A DNA stretch of 64,000 bases from Candidatus Melainabacteria bacterium (GTDB lineage Bacteria; Cyanobacteriota; Vampirovibrionia; Obscuribacterales; Obscuribacteraceae), in the NCBI GenBank assembly GCA_003242885.1, contig QKMZ01000006.1, positions 434,001 through 498,000 of the forward strand, in the 5' to 3' direction. Below, piece after piece: positions 16,893 to 27,700 of this stretch. Within the stretch, counting starts at the first letter, position 1; each line of letters opens with the position of its first letter. Position numbers and translations under genes: made by a program. Under the pieces are notes generated by a model that was given only the letters and a program-made list of their open reading frames with translations, was not told the DNA's origin and searched no databases.

Positions 16893-19364
16893 TTACTTAG
16901 CCTTTCTGAACATATCAACGATGTCGGTCGGAACCATAGTCGACGACACTACTGCGTTCTTGTCTGCCGGCAAATTAGCAGCTGGCAATGGTTGATAGTT
17001 CGAAGGAGCCTGTGCTTGGTAGGCAGCCGGTTGAATTTGGCTTTGTAGATTTGCCCCGGCTTGTGGCTGAGCCATCGGTTGCTCTTGTATTTGCGGCATC
17101 TCTTGAACGTGCTGAACATTTTGGATTGGTGCAGCTTGCGCTTCCATTCCGTTACCGCCTGCCAGTGCTTGCTGCGCATCAGCGGTAGGAACTTGAGTTG
17201 CCGATTGAAGTGTTTGTTGTCCAGCTGCTTGTGCGGTTTGACTACCAGCACCGGCTGCGCCCTGAGCCAATGTGTCTGCGCCGTCCATGCCTGGAATGGT
17301 CAGTTCTTGACCAGGCAAGATCAGTCTCGGGTTGTCGCCGATTATGGAAGCATTTGCTTGATAAAGCTCGTTCCATCTGCTGCCGTCGCCGAGCAAATCT
17401 TGTGAAATCTGCCAGAGGCTGTCGCCGGATTTAACTACATAATTGCTGGCGCCGTGGGCGGCAACATCTTGTCCTGGCAGATTGATAGTTGTGCCCGGAC
17501 GGATGAGATCAGGATTGCTGCCCAATATATCTTTATTTGCATTGAAGATGTCTTGCCATTTCATCGCGTCACCGAGTTGGTCTTTGGCGATGTTCCAGAG
17601 GCAATCTCCAGCGCGAATGGTGTAAGTTGACGGTGCGGCGGGAGCTGCGACTGCCTGGTCGCCCGTAAGACCGGTTGCATCTTGCGGCTGTGCTTGATTA
17701 AGATCGCTTTGACTGATTTTGTTTTCAGCTATTTGCTGGGGCTTGAAATCTTGAACTGGTTTGGCCGCGGGTTTTGCAATTTGGTGGCTGACAGTCGGCT
17801 TGTGATACTCAACGCCAGGCAGGCTGCGGTGCGAGATACCGTCGGCTCCGTGACCGGCGTGTGCTCCACCAGCTTTCAATTGGTGACCTTGGTGATCCAT
17901 TACAGGTTTTGCAGACTGTGCCGCATGACCGGCGTTTGAGGTGGCGTTTGCTGCAGGATGTGCTGCTTTGGCGCTGTCCTTGAGCGAGTCAAATGTCAAT
18001 TGCTTAGCCTTTAGTCCCTCCATTTTTATGGATGGCTTGGCTACGCTTTGCGGAGTGTTCCATTGAGAAGCGGCATCACTTGCTGACTGGACACCTTTGT
18101 CCATGCCGCCCAGAGTCGGTCGGAAACTTTCCGAATTATTGTTGTATGCAAGAAGATTGTTGTTGGATGCAGTTGAATCCATAGAAGTTTGTGCGGCATC
18201 GAGGGATGACGCATCGGTTCCGGTGCCCTGACCCATTCTGTAGCTGACATTATTGTCTGCGCTCGGCATAGATACATCGCGCATGCTGCCCGATGCACTC
18301 AGCCCGTTGCCAGACGAACCCATTCCATATGATTGATTGCCGACATTCAAGGATGAAGGCAGATTGTTGGACAACGGTACGGATTGAGAAAGGTTATGAC
18401 TGCCTGCGCCATTAGCTAGAGTAGGCTGAGAGTTGGTCGGCAGGAAATTCGATTTTGCCGAAGCAAGACCTGACGAAGCCTGCAATTTGTCAGAGAAAAG
18501 TCTTTGCGTTCCGCCCAGGTGCGATGCTAACTTTCCGTCGGACAATTGCGGTCCGGAAAGCATTTCGCCGTAGGCGCCGCCTTCTTGTCCGGAGAATTTT
18601 GAACTCCACTCGAATTGTGGTTTGTTTAGATCAAGACCGCCGGCGACATTCAATTTGTTGACCGCAAAATGTTCTGGGGAAACATTCAGATGTGGCGCGC
18701 TGGCAAATTTACTCGTCAGCGAATCGAATCCCATATTGCCCATAAAACTATTTGCGCCCATTCCGCCCATGGTTTGGAAGATCGGCGCGTTTTGCGGCAA
18801 GAAAGATAGGTTGATCGCTGAATGTTCCAATCCGGGCATTCCAGGCATGTTGGACATGCCGACTTTCATTTGCGATCCCAGAGAACCTAAATGAGCGAAG
18901 AGTGTGTGGTCAAACAAGCCAGCCAGAGGCGAGCTTCCTAAGAAGAATTGACCCAGAGCTTCGAAGAAAGAATTCATCAATCCCATGGCGCCAGGCATAC
19001 GCATGATCAATTGAATGATAGGCGAAATTGGCTCATTGGCACCGGCCAGAGCTGCAACCATCGGTGTTGCATCCATGGGAGGTGGAGCCATTGCCGCTAA
19101 GGCTTGTGCTTCCATGCCGGTTGGGGCTGGAACAGCACCGGTAAATTCAATGCCTGAAGGAAGCGCGGCGGCAGTTGTTGCATCCATGGGCGGATGGAAC
19201 GAAACCTGCATTCTGCTCAAATCAACTTGCCCCAGGCCGCTGCCCATTCCAGCTTCAGCGCCAGCACTGAGGCTGCCTTTCAAAAGCTCATGCCCGCCCG
19301 CTCCGGCGAGATCGCCGCCGCCGGCTGGACTGGAGAATGATTGTGGTCGGAAGTTGAGTGACAT
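16893..19364 (-). CDS. Large low-complexity protein with two LysM domains
   Basis: 823 residues. Two LysM peptidoglycan/chitin-binding modules lie near the C-terminus, about residues 578-628 (YTIRAGDCLWNIAKDQLGD...PGTTINLPG) and 640-689 (YVVKSGDSLWQISQDLLGD...PGQELTIPG). The preceding 570 residues are rich in Met, Gly, Ser, Ala, Asn and Gln, with no domain I recognise, and the C-terminal 130 are Gln/Ala/Pro-rich. No classical N-terminal signal peptide is visible, although LysM proteins normally act outside the cytoplasm. It is monocistronic and divergent from a secreted-protein gene. A surface or spore-coat-like scaffold is possible, but this is only inference. Confidence 0.8.
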   Translation of the reverse strand: MSLNFRPQSFSSPAGGGDLAGAGGHELLKGSLSAGAEAGMGSGLGQVDLSRMQVSFHPPMDATTAAALPSGIEFTGAVPAPTGMEAQALAAMAPPPMDATPMVAALAGANEPISPIIQLIMRMPGAMGLMNSFFEALGQFFLGSSPLAGLFDHTLFAHLGSLGSQMKVGMSNMPGMPGLEHSAINLSFLPQNAPIFQTMGGMGANSFMGNMGFDSLTSKFASAPHLNVSPEHFAVNKLNVAGGLDLNKPQFEWSSKFSGQEGGAYGEMLSGPQLSDGKLASHLGGTQRLFSDKLQASSGLASAKSNFLPTNSQPTLANGAGSHNLSQSVPLSNNLPSSLNVGNQSYGMGSSGNGLSASGSMRDVSMPSADNNVSYRMGQGTGTDASSLDAAQTSMDSTASNNNLLAYNNNSESFRPTLGGMDKGVQSASDAASQWNTPQSVAKPSIKMEGLKAKQLTFDSLKDSAKAAHPAANATSNAGHAAQSAKPVMDHQGHQLKAGGAHAGHGADGISHRSLPGVEYHKPTVSHQIAKPAAKPVQDFKPQQIAENKISQSDLNQAQPQDATGLTGDQAVAAPAAPSTYTIRAGDCLWNIAKDQLGDAMKWQDIFNANKDILGSNPDLIRPGTTINLPGQDVAAHGASNYVVKSGDSLWQISQDLLGDGSRWNELYQANASIIGDNPRLILPGQELTIPGMDGADTLAQGAAGAGSQTAQAAGQQTLQSATQVPTADAQQALAGGNGMEAQAAPIQNVQHVQEMPQIQEQPMAQPQAGANLQSQIQPAAYQAQAPSNYQPLPAANLPADKNAVVSSTMVPTDIVDMFRKAK

Positions 19365-19634
19365 TTGTAGGGCTCTTCGTAATCTGGCTCAAATGTACAA
19401 CTGGGCGGGGGGGCAAGTAAATACGCTTTGTGGGAAGGCTCCCACCTCGAGCCGATTTTCGTGGTGGAATTACGAAAGAATTTTTCAATTGGCTGTCCAA
19501 AATGTCATTTTCAGCACACAATGCCGGTCCGATCTCATTTGAGTGTTCAAGCGGTTAAAATCATGCGTACAGAAACACGCAAATTACTGCGGTTTTAACT
19601 GATTTTGTTGAGCAGGCAGGGCCGGGAGATTGAC

Positions 19635-21053
19635 ATGAAAATGACCAAGAGTGCGCGTTTGTATATATCCGAGACAAACCGCTTGTCTAACGTATCAATT
19701 GCCTTGCTCGGGTCATTACTGGTCACTGGCGCATTCTCGGGTGTAGCGGCGCTGGCCGCCGACCCCACTGATAAGAGATTTGCCACCCTGAAACCCGCTG
19801 ACCCTGCAACCACAAATGCAGCACCGGCAGTTCCTGTCGTACCGGTCGTCAGCCCCGCTTTGCAGCAAGCATTGGCTGCATATAGCCAAAGCCCTGATCA
19901 GGCCGGCTTTGATCGCATGGTCAATGTGATGAAAGATGTGCTCTGCCTACCACCACTGCGCGATGCAGATGCTTCGGTGGTGATTAAAAACCACCCTCAA
20001 TTGGCTGATCTCGGCGCCCGTGTCATTGATGCCGGTGGAGCCAAAGTGTGGGCATTTAATAAGTGCCCATTTGCTCAGACCTGCATTATCTTGACCGGAC
20101 ATCCCGGTAGCCCCGCTCTTCCTGGTAAGCCGGCCATTCCTGCTGCATATCGCGCGCAGTTGCTCTCTATGCCGCAAAACATCTCCATTTGGAGCGCAAA
20201 GATTGTCACAAAATCCAACCCGGCGCCTATGAAGGTGGTTAAGGTCGGAAAGGGGCGCAATGCCAAGCTGGTGAAACAAGCCGCACCGGCAGCACCGGTT
20301 GCCGCTGCTCCTGGCGCGCCTGGTGCTCCGAAATATCTGGTAATCGCGGGCAATGACCGTTCTACTGGTCTAATCACTTTGTATGGACTGAAACCGACTG
20401 ACGCAGGATGGGCTGCTGCTCCCGATCTTTTCACCTCTGTGCCTCCTTTCCTGCTTTCAAGTGTCCAGGGAAAGGCTTCATTCTCAGGCTCTGATATTGT
20501 TCTGGCAATTGCATCCAACAAGCCCCCGGTTGAAAAGCCTGCAGCGGCCGGCAAAGCAGCTGGTCCTGCTTCGGGAAGCTACAAAATCGTACTCAAATTT
20601 GTAAACAGCAAGTATCTGTTGGAAGGAAAGGCCCCGGATGAGGGCCCGGCAATGGTGATTCACCAGTTTCTCCAGGCTGTTAAAGACGGCAGGCAAGACG
20701 TCGCTAAAGCCTGGCTGGCGGACGACCATCTGGCGTCTATTCCCAAATACTTGGGTCTCTACGGCAAGAGCGACCAGGTCTACAAGCTTGTGGCTATGTC
20801 CAACCCGATGGGCGGTGGCTCGCGTTTCCGTGTTGTAACTTTTGGAAAAGACGATCTCATACTTGATGTTGGGACCATAAAGAAGACTCTTTATGGCAAA
20901 CCAGCTTCTTATGTAGCTATTAAAGCTCTATTCGTCGCCCCGCCGGATCCGTTCGCGAAAAAGCTTGTCGGTGTAACGCCGAATTTTGAGCGAATTGGCG
21001 ACCCTGCACCTTCTTCAGACGCTACGACCAATAAAATTGAGCAAAAACAATAA
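19635..21053 (+). CDS. Secreted protein of unknown function, 472 residues
   Basis: A long signal peptide region (basic N-terminus, then NVSIALLGSLLVTGAFSGVAAL with cleavage at about AADPT) is followed by a Pro/Ala/Val-rich linker. Conserved-looking alpha/beta stretches come next, interrupted by Ala/Pro linkers near residues 205-225 and 295-310. The final 150 residues (ending in a GVTPNFERIGDPAPSS-type tail) include ASYVAIKALFVAPPDPF. I recognise no family. ATG 19635 has GGGAGA upstream; an earlier in-frame TTG (19605) is rejected. It is likely periplasmic. It precedes the DUF4388 gene by 93 bases on the same strand. Confidence 0.68.
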   Translation: MKMTKSARLYISETNRLSNVSIALLGSLLVTGAFSGVAALAADPTDKRFATLKPADPATTNAAPAVPVVPVVSPALQQALAAYSQSPDQAGFDRMVNVMKDVLCLPPLRDADASVVIKNHPQLADLGARVIDAGGAKVWAFNKCPFAQTCIILTGHPGSPALPGKPAIPAAYRAQLLSMPQNISIWSAKIVTKSNPAPMKVVKVGKGRNAKLVKQAAPAAPVAAAPGAPGAPKYLVIAGNDRSTGLITLYGLKPTDAGWAAAPDLFTSVPPFLLSSVQGKASFSGSDIVLAIASNKPPVEKPAAAGKAAGPASGSYKIVLKFVNSKYLLEGKAPDEGPAMVIHQFLQAVKDGRQDVAKAWLADDHLASIPKYLGLYGKSDQVYKLVAMSNPMGGGSRFRVVTFGKDDLILDVGTIKKTLYGKPASYVAIKALFVAPPDPFAKKLVGVTPNFERIGDPAPSSDATTNKIEQKQ

Positions 21054-21146
21054 AAGAAGAGTCTTACTTAGTAAGAGATCTTGAAAAAAGAGCTGTCATT
21101 ATGGGCATATAAAGGCTGAACTGCCTGATTGCAATAGGTCATCTCC

Positions 21147-23066
21147 GTGTCGTCATCGTCCGACACTCCATTTCAAACCCTTCCTTCTCGTGATGATCAA
21201 CCATCTGACGAGAAGACTTACTTTGCGCCTTCACTTTCGTTTTTAACCTACTCCTATCGCGAGACTCTCTTTGCTGAATTCGAGAGGCTCGTGGAGGCAG
21301 CAAAGCAGTTCGACGGTTTGATTATCGACCTGATGCAGACTGGTTTTTCTGTGCCTCTTGATGAATTGGTCAAATTCAGCCTCTATGCAAAACGGTTGTT
21401 GAAGCCGCAGGGCGTTTTGCTTTTCGTGAAGGCTGACGGAGCGATTACTCTTACAAAAGATGATCCGGGCGGCGGTTTGACCTTTAACGTTTACGACAGC
21501 CCCTTCGGCATTTTCGCGCGGCACCCGATGCTGGCTGATTATGTTTGCGCCACAGTATCAGGTATCGATAGGCGTCGTCTGCGCGGTGGCGGTAGCACTT
21601 TGGCGAATCACATTCTCTACACTTCCACACCTGTTCTGACGGATGCAGGGCGCAAAGCGAAAGAGGGATTCAATCTTCCGGCGCCGCAAAGCTGGGTTTT
21701 GCAAATGATCGATGATTATTCGTCTGTCGAGGCGATTACTCGTACTCTCGAAGAACGCCATCATCTGCCGGCTGACGAGACCCTGCGCATGCTTCAGGAA
21801 TTGGAAGCGGAAGACATTATCTTTCCGGTTTTCTCGCGCATTCAGTTTCTCTCCAATTGTTACCACAACAGAAAACCTTTCCGGCTCGGGCGTTACATGG
21901 TTGCAGCCGGTATTCTCAGTGAGTCGCAATTGCAAGAGCTTCTCGAAAGGCAAGAAGAAGAGGGCTGGGGCAAAGGGCAGAAAACATTCCTCGGCCTGCT
22001 GGCCGTTCGGCTTGGTTTCTTAAATACGCGTGAACTGGAAGTTTTGCTCGACGACCAATATCTTTACGGTGGCTATCACAAGAAAGCCGACTCTGAAGGT
22101 CAGTCCGGTCGCAACGTCGAGACCATGCGGGATTCGATGATTGGCTCTCTGGGCGCGATCGAGGCGCACGGTTTGCTTCAATCGTTGTCTACTGCTCAAA
22201 AGACGGGCTTGCTCACTGTGGAAAACCGAGACAAGGCACTGGTTGTTTCATTTACCAACGGCAAACCAATTGCCGCCAAAATGAACCGTTTGAAGGGCAT
22301 AGAAGCCATCACAGAGTTTGTTACCAGTTGGACTGAGGGTATTTTCGTATTCCGCGACAAAGGCACCTCACAGGAGCTCGAGGAGACCTGCGAGCTGAAT
22401 CGATCATTGGACAGGATGCTGCTCGATTCAATGCTCTACAAAGACCAAGTCAATCAAATTCTGGCTCAATTGCCGACCGGGCGAAACACCATTCTCGAGC
22501 GGGTCTGGAACTTCGAGACTCTCTGGAACAAGCTGTCCACCAAGCCTTTGAAATATCTCGATGAGAGTACTGTCAGCGATCGCGACAAGCAGGCTATTCA
22601 GCAGCTGGCTAATTTGATCGATGGGCTCTCGACTCTCGACGAAGTGATAAAGTCGTTCGACATGTGGCCAGGTTATGCCATCATCAAGTCGGTTCATCTG
22701 CTTATCGAGCACCGTCTAGTGAACGTGCAGCAAGCCAGTCTTTTCCGTCCTCTTTCAGTCTTCCAACGCATTGTCAGTGAGTTGCAGAAAACCATCGGCA
22801 GAGACGACAACAAGGCTCTCTTGCAGGCCAGTCTGCACTATGTTCATGGTGATTCGCCTGCAGCGTCCCGCTTTCACATCGATCACGAGGGACGCGTGAG
22901 CGTCAACCTTGCTCAGGTCAAAACCTCGGGTACTCCGGTGTCCGCTGTTTTACTCGAACTTCGTCGATGGATGGAGGCGTACCTTGCCTACTGCAGGCGC
23001 CAGATCGATCCGCATATTGTCGACAATGCGGTCGCCAAGATAGTCAACGGCCAGCCGCCGCAGTAA
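21147..23066 (+). CDS. Multidomain DUF4388-containing protein
   Basis: 639 residues, no membrane helix. In order: an N-terminal region with an LLKPQGVLLFVKADG strand resembling the end of a Rossmann fold; a winged-helix-like stretch (about 190-235); a segment resembling MshEN/GspE N-terminal modules (LGRYMVAAGILSESQLQELLERQ, about 249-310); a DUF4388/PatA-type domain (about 330-430) with GLLQSLSTAQKTGLLTVEN; and a second winged-helix-like region (about 445-530). DUF4388 occurs in bacterial signalling and motility regulators, often near Roadblock and small GTPase proteins. The start is GTG 21147. Domain assignments other than DUF4388 are tentative. Confidence 0.72.
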   Translation: MSSSSDTPFQTLPSRDDQPSDEKTYFAPSLSFLTYSYRETLFAEFERLVEAAKQFDGLIIDLMQTGFSVPLDELVKFSLYAKRLLKPQGVLLFVKADGAITLTKDDPGGGLTFNVYDSPFGIFARHPMLADYVCATVSGIDRRRLRGGGSTLANHILYTSTPVLTDAGRKAKEGFNLPAPQSWVLQMIDDYSSVEAITRTLEERHHLPADETLRMLQELEAEDIIFPVFSRIQFLSNCYHNRKPFRLGRYMVAAGILSESQLQELLERQEEEGWGKGQKTFLGLLAVRLGFLNTRELEVLLDDQYLYGGYHKKADSEGQSGRNVETMRDSMIGSLGAIEAHGLLQSLSTAQKTGLLTVENRDKALVVSFTNGKPIAAKMNRLKGIEAITEFVTSWTEGIFVFRDKGTSQELEETCELNRSLDRMLLDSMLYKDQVNQILAQLPTGRNTILERVWNFETLWNKLSTKPLKYLDESTVSDRDKQAIQQLANLIDGLSTLDEVIKSFDMWPGYAIIKSVHLLIEHRLVNVQQASLFRPLSVFQRIVSELQKTIGRDDNKALLQASLHYVHGDSPAASRFHIDHEGRVSVNLAQVKTSGTPVSAVLLELRRWMEAYLAYCRRQIDPHIVDNAVAKIVNGQPPQ

Positions 23067-23147
23067 AACGTTTCAAAGCCCCATCTAGGCTACGAGAAAC
23101 AGTACAATAACGCTCTTGTTTCAAGAAGAACCAAAGAGGAAGTTCTC

Positions 23148-24737
23148 GTGAAGTACAAATTGGAATCGGCTTCGCTTTCGCAATGCCAGAGCGATTTGGT
23201 TTGTGTATTTGTTTATTCAAATGAAAGTATTGCCGACGTTTTAAAAGATGTTGATCCTGCTTTCGGTCGTAAGCTTAAGCCTTTTGTGGACATGGTCTCC
23301 ACCCACGCGACTGAAGATGGTTTCAAAGGAAAAACCAATCAAGTACTCGTACTTCCGACTTTCGGAAATCTGACTGCTAGAAGAATTTGTTTTCTTGGCG
23401 TTGGAGAAGGCAAAGATTTCACCAATGCCAATGCCAGGAAAGCCGCTGCGACACTAGTAAGACGTTTGCCCGGTGAAAGTTTTCAAGGCGAGATATCGAT
23501 TTATTTCCGCCATGCTGAAACAGGCAAAACTGCGGTTAAAAAGGCTGCGGTAAAACGTCAAGTAAAAACTTCCGCCGCTTCGAAATCCGCAGACCATGGG
23601 CACGATGCTGAGATCGCTCAAGCGATTGTCGAAGGTATTCACCTGGCGTCTTATTCGTTCAAAAAATATAAGTCGAGCAAAAACGGCGACAACAAGAAAG
23701 AAAAAACAGTCCAGACCCTCGGCTTCAATGGTCTGTCACTGTCTGCAAAGGCCCTTGCTGATGTTTGTGCCAAAGGAGAGTCGATCGCAGAGTCAACCAA
23801 CTTTGCACGCCGCCTAATTGCCGAACCACCGTGTTTTATGACACCAAGTCGGCTGGCTGACGAAGCTCGTGCAGTTGGAAAAGAATTTGGTCTCACAGTC
23901 AAGGTTTTTGATGCCAAAGAAATCGAAAAAATGTCCATGGGCTCTTTTCTTGGTGTCGCCCGTGGTGCCAAAGAACCGCCTAAATTCATTGTCATTTCTT
24001 ACGATGTTCCGAAAGCAAAACGAAAAGTCGCTATTGTCGGCAAAGGCATAACCTTTGACTCGGGCGGGCTTTCTCTTAAGCCGGCCCAGAGCATGGAACA
24101 TATGAAATATGACATGTCTGGTGCTGCCGCCGTGATCGCGACCATGCGCGTAGTCGGTAAATTCAAACCGAATTTCTCCGTGATGGCAGTGGTCGCCGCT
24201 ACGGAAAACATGCCCGGTGATAATGCTTTGCACCCTGGCGATGTGATCAAAGCAATGAACGGTAAAACTATTGAAGTAAACAATACGGACGCTGAAGGTC
24301 GATTGATTCTCGCAGATGCCCTTACTTACGCAGTTAAACAAGGTGCTGACGAGTTGATTGATATTGCTACTTTGACAGGCGCAGTAGTTACCGCACTGGG
24401 TCGTGTTGCAGCCGGAATCATGGGTTCTGATCAGAATCTGGTCAATCAGCTCATAGAAAGCGGTGCGCGCGGTGGAGAAAAACTCTGGCAATTACCGCTC
24501 TATGATGAATATCAGGAAAGCTTGAAGAGCGATATTGCTGATTTGAAAAACGCAGGTGCTCGAGGCGAGGCTGGATCGGCCAGCGCAGCGATGTTCCTCA
24601 AAGAATTCACCGGCGGCAAGTCATGGGCGCATTTAGATATTGCCGGTCCAGGCTGGCTCGATCGAGACAGAGAAGAATGCAACAAAGGTGGCACCGGATT
24701 TGGTGTACGCACTCTTTGCCGATATTTGATCGGATAG
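23148..24737 (+). CDS. pepA: Leucyl aminopeptidase (M17 family)
   Basis: Di-metal aminopeptidase that releases N-terminal residues in peptide turnover; the family can also bind DNA. The M17 signature NTDAEGRLILADAL is complete. GKGITFDSGGLSLKP and MKYDMSGAAAV supply the metal-binding Lys and Asp residues. Residues 1-190 form the macrodomain-like N-terminal domain, here with a Lys-rich insertion (about residues 125-185). The start is GTG 23148 with AGAGGAAG upstream. It converges with the giant Roadblock protein gene, with 9 bases between the ends. Confidence 0.95.
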   Translation: MKYKLESASLSQCQSDLVCVFVYSNESIADVLKDVDPAFGRKLKPFVDMVSTHATEDGFKGKTNQVLVLPTFGNLTARRICFLGVGEGKDFTNANARKAAATLVRRLPGESFQGEISIYFRHAETGKTAVKKAAVKRQVKTSAASKSADHGHDAEIAQAIVEGIHLASYSFKKYKSSKNGDNKKEKTVQTLGFNGLSLSAKALADVCAKGESIAESTNFARRLIAEPPCFMTPSRLADEARAVGKEFGLTVKVFDAKEIEKMSMGSFLGVARGAKEPPKFIVISYDVPKAKRKVAIVGKGITFDSGGLSLKPAQSMEHMKYDMSGAAAVIATMRVVGKFKPNFSVMAVVAATENMPGDNALHPGDVIKAMNGKTIEVNNTDAEGRLILADALTYAVKQGADELIDIATLTGAVVTALGRVAAGIMGSDQNLVNQLIESGARGGEKLWQLPLYDEYQESLKSDIADLKNAGARGEAGSASAAMFLKEFTGGKSWAHLDIAGPGWLDRDREECNKGGTGFGVRTLCRYLIG

Positions 24738-24746
24738 CTGATTTAG

Positions 24747-27700
24747 CTAGGTAGAAACAACCTGCGTGATGCTGCGCATTAGCGGTATGAGCGCATCGGT
24801 GTCACGTCCGTCGCTAAGGGTCACCAGAAGTCCTCCGCCAAAATCTGCGATTACCAGGAAGCCGCGCGGTGTGCGAGCGACGACCTGATGGACGCGATTG
24901 TGGCCGATCTTCTTAATTGCAGTTTCTGTATTCATGTATACGGCAAGCGCCCAGATGCCGATGGAATCAGCTTCTATGTCCTGCGGCATAGTGTTGGCAA
25001 TCAGCAAACCGTCATGTCCGATGATGATCGATCCGACTACATCAGGCGTGCCTCCGATGTGGTGAAGCAGTCCTTGAATTTCGGAAGCGGCTTCCAAAGT
25101 AAGAATCTTCATCTTGGTGTCGGAGAGATCTGAAGCCGTCAATTTGCCGATCTTTTCCAAATCTTTTTGGTCAAGCAAGAATTTGCCGATCGAGGCAATT
25201 CTTCCGCTGCCGGTATCGCCGCCCTGGTCTGGCTTGGCATCCAACCTTCCCAAACCTTCGATTTTGGGAGGAGGAACCGCCGCAGCCATTGGATCTTGAC
25301 CGGCAACGTCGCTCAGCGCTTGAACTGCTGCGGCTACATTCACTCTTTGCTGACCTGCGTTTACTTGTGTATCTTGATCTTGAACTCCGAGATTGTCGGA
25401 GAAGATCTGATTCATCATATTGTCGTCTACGCTGAAGAGACCAGCCTGAGCCTGAGGTGCTTGTGGTGGTGGTGCGCCGAAAGGTGCCTGAGCCGGAGGA
25501 GCCCCAAACGGTGCCGGTGCGCCAAATGGCGCTGGCGCTTGCTGAGCTTGAGGCATTTGCGGCGGCTGTGGTGCTTGAGCCGGTGCTCCGAATGGAGCAC
25601 CAAAAGGTGCTGGAGCAGCTTGCTGCGGAACACCGAAAGGCTGCGGTGGCGCAGCTTGACCATATTGGTCAAGTGCCGGCGGCGGCGCTCCGAAAGGCGC
25701 TGGCGCGGCTTGTTGTGGTGGCATTGCGAACGGCTGTTGTGCAAATGGCGCGGCCGGCGCTTGTTGTTGCATTTGCTGTTGCATCGGTTGCTGAATGTCT
25801 TGCTGCATTTGAGCTTGTGCAGGCATTTGCTGTTCGCCGGTTCCACCAACCGGCTTGGCCATTTCTTGTACTCCAAGATTTTTGGAGAACAAGTCGTCCA
25901 TTGCAGTATCGTCTAAATTGAAAAGTCCGTTAGATTTGTTTTCCGGTGCTGCCGGCGCTGCCGCAAATGGCGCTGGCGCGGCTGCAACAGGAGCCTGTCC
26001 GTTCGGCGGTATAGCCGCTGGGAAGCCTCCTGATGCACTGGGCTGTCCCCAGCCTGTAGCCGGTGGACCACCAGATGCGGTGGCAACGTTTTTCGACATA
26101 ACAGGAACGATCTTCGGTTGCCCTGCTCCTCCAGCTGCCGGTTGCGGCATAGCAAAAGGATTGCCAGGAGCCGGTGTAGGAGGTGCACCAAATGGTGCCG
26201 GTGGCGCAGATGCTGCTGGAGCAAATGGTTGTGGTGCTGTGTCCGGTTGTCCGAACGGAGCAGGTGGCGGTGCCCCAAAGGGTTGGGCAGGTTCAGGAGT
26301 CTGAGCTGCAAATGGCATCGGTGCCGGTGTAGCAAAGGGCTGAGTTGGTTCCGGTGCGCCAAATGGAGCCGGCGGCGGTGCGCCGAATGGAGCCGGGGGG
26401 GCACCAAATGGAGCCGGTGCGCTTGGTGTCGCAAACGGCATCGGAGCCTCTTGAGCAGGTGCACCAAATGGTGCCGGTTGCGGTGCAGGCGCGGCAAAAG
26501 GTTGCGGCTCCGGCGCTTGCTGAGAAAATGCTGGTGCTTGCGGCTCCGGCATTGCAGGCGCAAAAGGTTGAGGATTAGAGTCTTGCCCAGGCACAGGAGG
26601 AGGATTGAATGGCTGACCCCATGGGTTGGCTACCGGCTCGGGAGGAGCAATAGGCAGCGACTTCATGATCGCTGGTTGCGGTGGACCTTCTTGCTTCGGC
26701 ACTGCCGCCTGCGGTGAACTCTCATTGATACCGAGGTGCTCTGAGAATATTTTTTCGATTTCGTTATCGTCTACATTGAATAAAGCGCCGCCGATTCCTG
26801 CTGCAGGAGCTTGCGGTGGTGCCGGCATTGCGGGCTGCGGAACTGTTTGTCCAGGAACAAATGCCGGTGGATTGATATTCAATCGGGAAGGCGAGCCACC
26901 GGACTGTGGCATTGGCGGTTCTGGCGAAACTCCAAACGGTTGAGCAAAAGGTTGAGGAGGAGCTGCGTCAGCTTGAGGCTGTCTGTGCAACTGATCTTGT
27001 GCTTCCACGACCGGCAAATCCCAACTCGATGCTGTGATGCCCTGGTCCGCTGGAGAACCAAATGGATTTGGTGGTGCCGGCGGTGCCATTGGTGCTGGAG
27101 CCGGTGCTGCTTGCGGAGCAGGAGGCGGCGAGCCCCAAGGTGTAGGAGCGGCTGGTTGCGGCGAAAGCGGCTCACCGACGGGTTGCGCTGTAGTTGGAGT
27201 CAGTTGCTGAGTGCGTTCTTGAATAGGAACATCCCAGCGCGGAGGAGGAGGCGAAAGTTCAGGAGCTTGCTGTTGCGAGCGATCTTGAATTGGTGTATCC
27301 CAACGGTTGTCGCCTGTTGCTTTTGCTGCCGGAGCTGCAATTGGAGATGGCATTGGCGGAGCTGCTGGTGCTGCCGCCATTGCTTCTTGCTTCATGCGCT
27401 CTTGAATCGGCATATCCCAGCGAGACTCTTCAGAGTTTTGTCCTGGAGCCGCTTGTCCTTCAGCAAGAACATTGGACAGCCTATCCATAATTGAATCTTT
27501 TGGTATGCCTGTGCCGGCCACACCAGCTGGTGCGCTGGGCATAGCAGGGGCTTGCGGAGTCGCGCCGGCGCCAAATCCACCTGGTGCCGAAGCACCCGGC
27601 AGAGGTGGAGCTGCACCAGGAACTGGAACCCCCCACGGATTGTTTGCAGGAGCTGGTGCCGGAGCTGCTTGCTCCGGGGCTCGATTTTGAATCGGTTGAT

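Noticed and set aside
25167-25916. Long Arg/Leu/Cys-rich open frames on both strands within 25.1-29.4 kb
   Set aside because: They are other-frame readings of the GC-rich, repetitive codons of the giant protein, with no ribosome sites and implausible composition.
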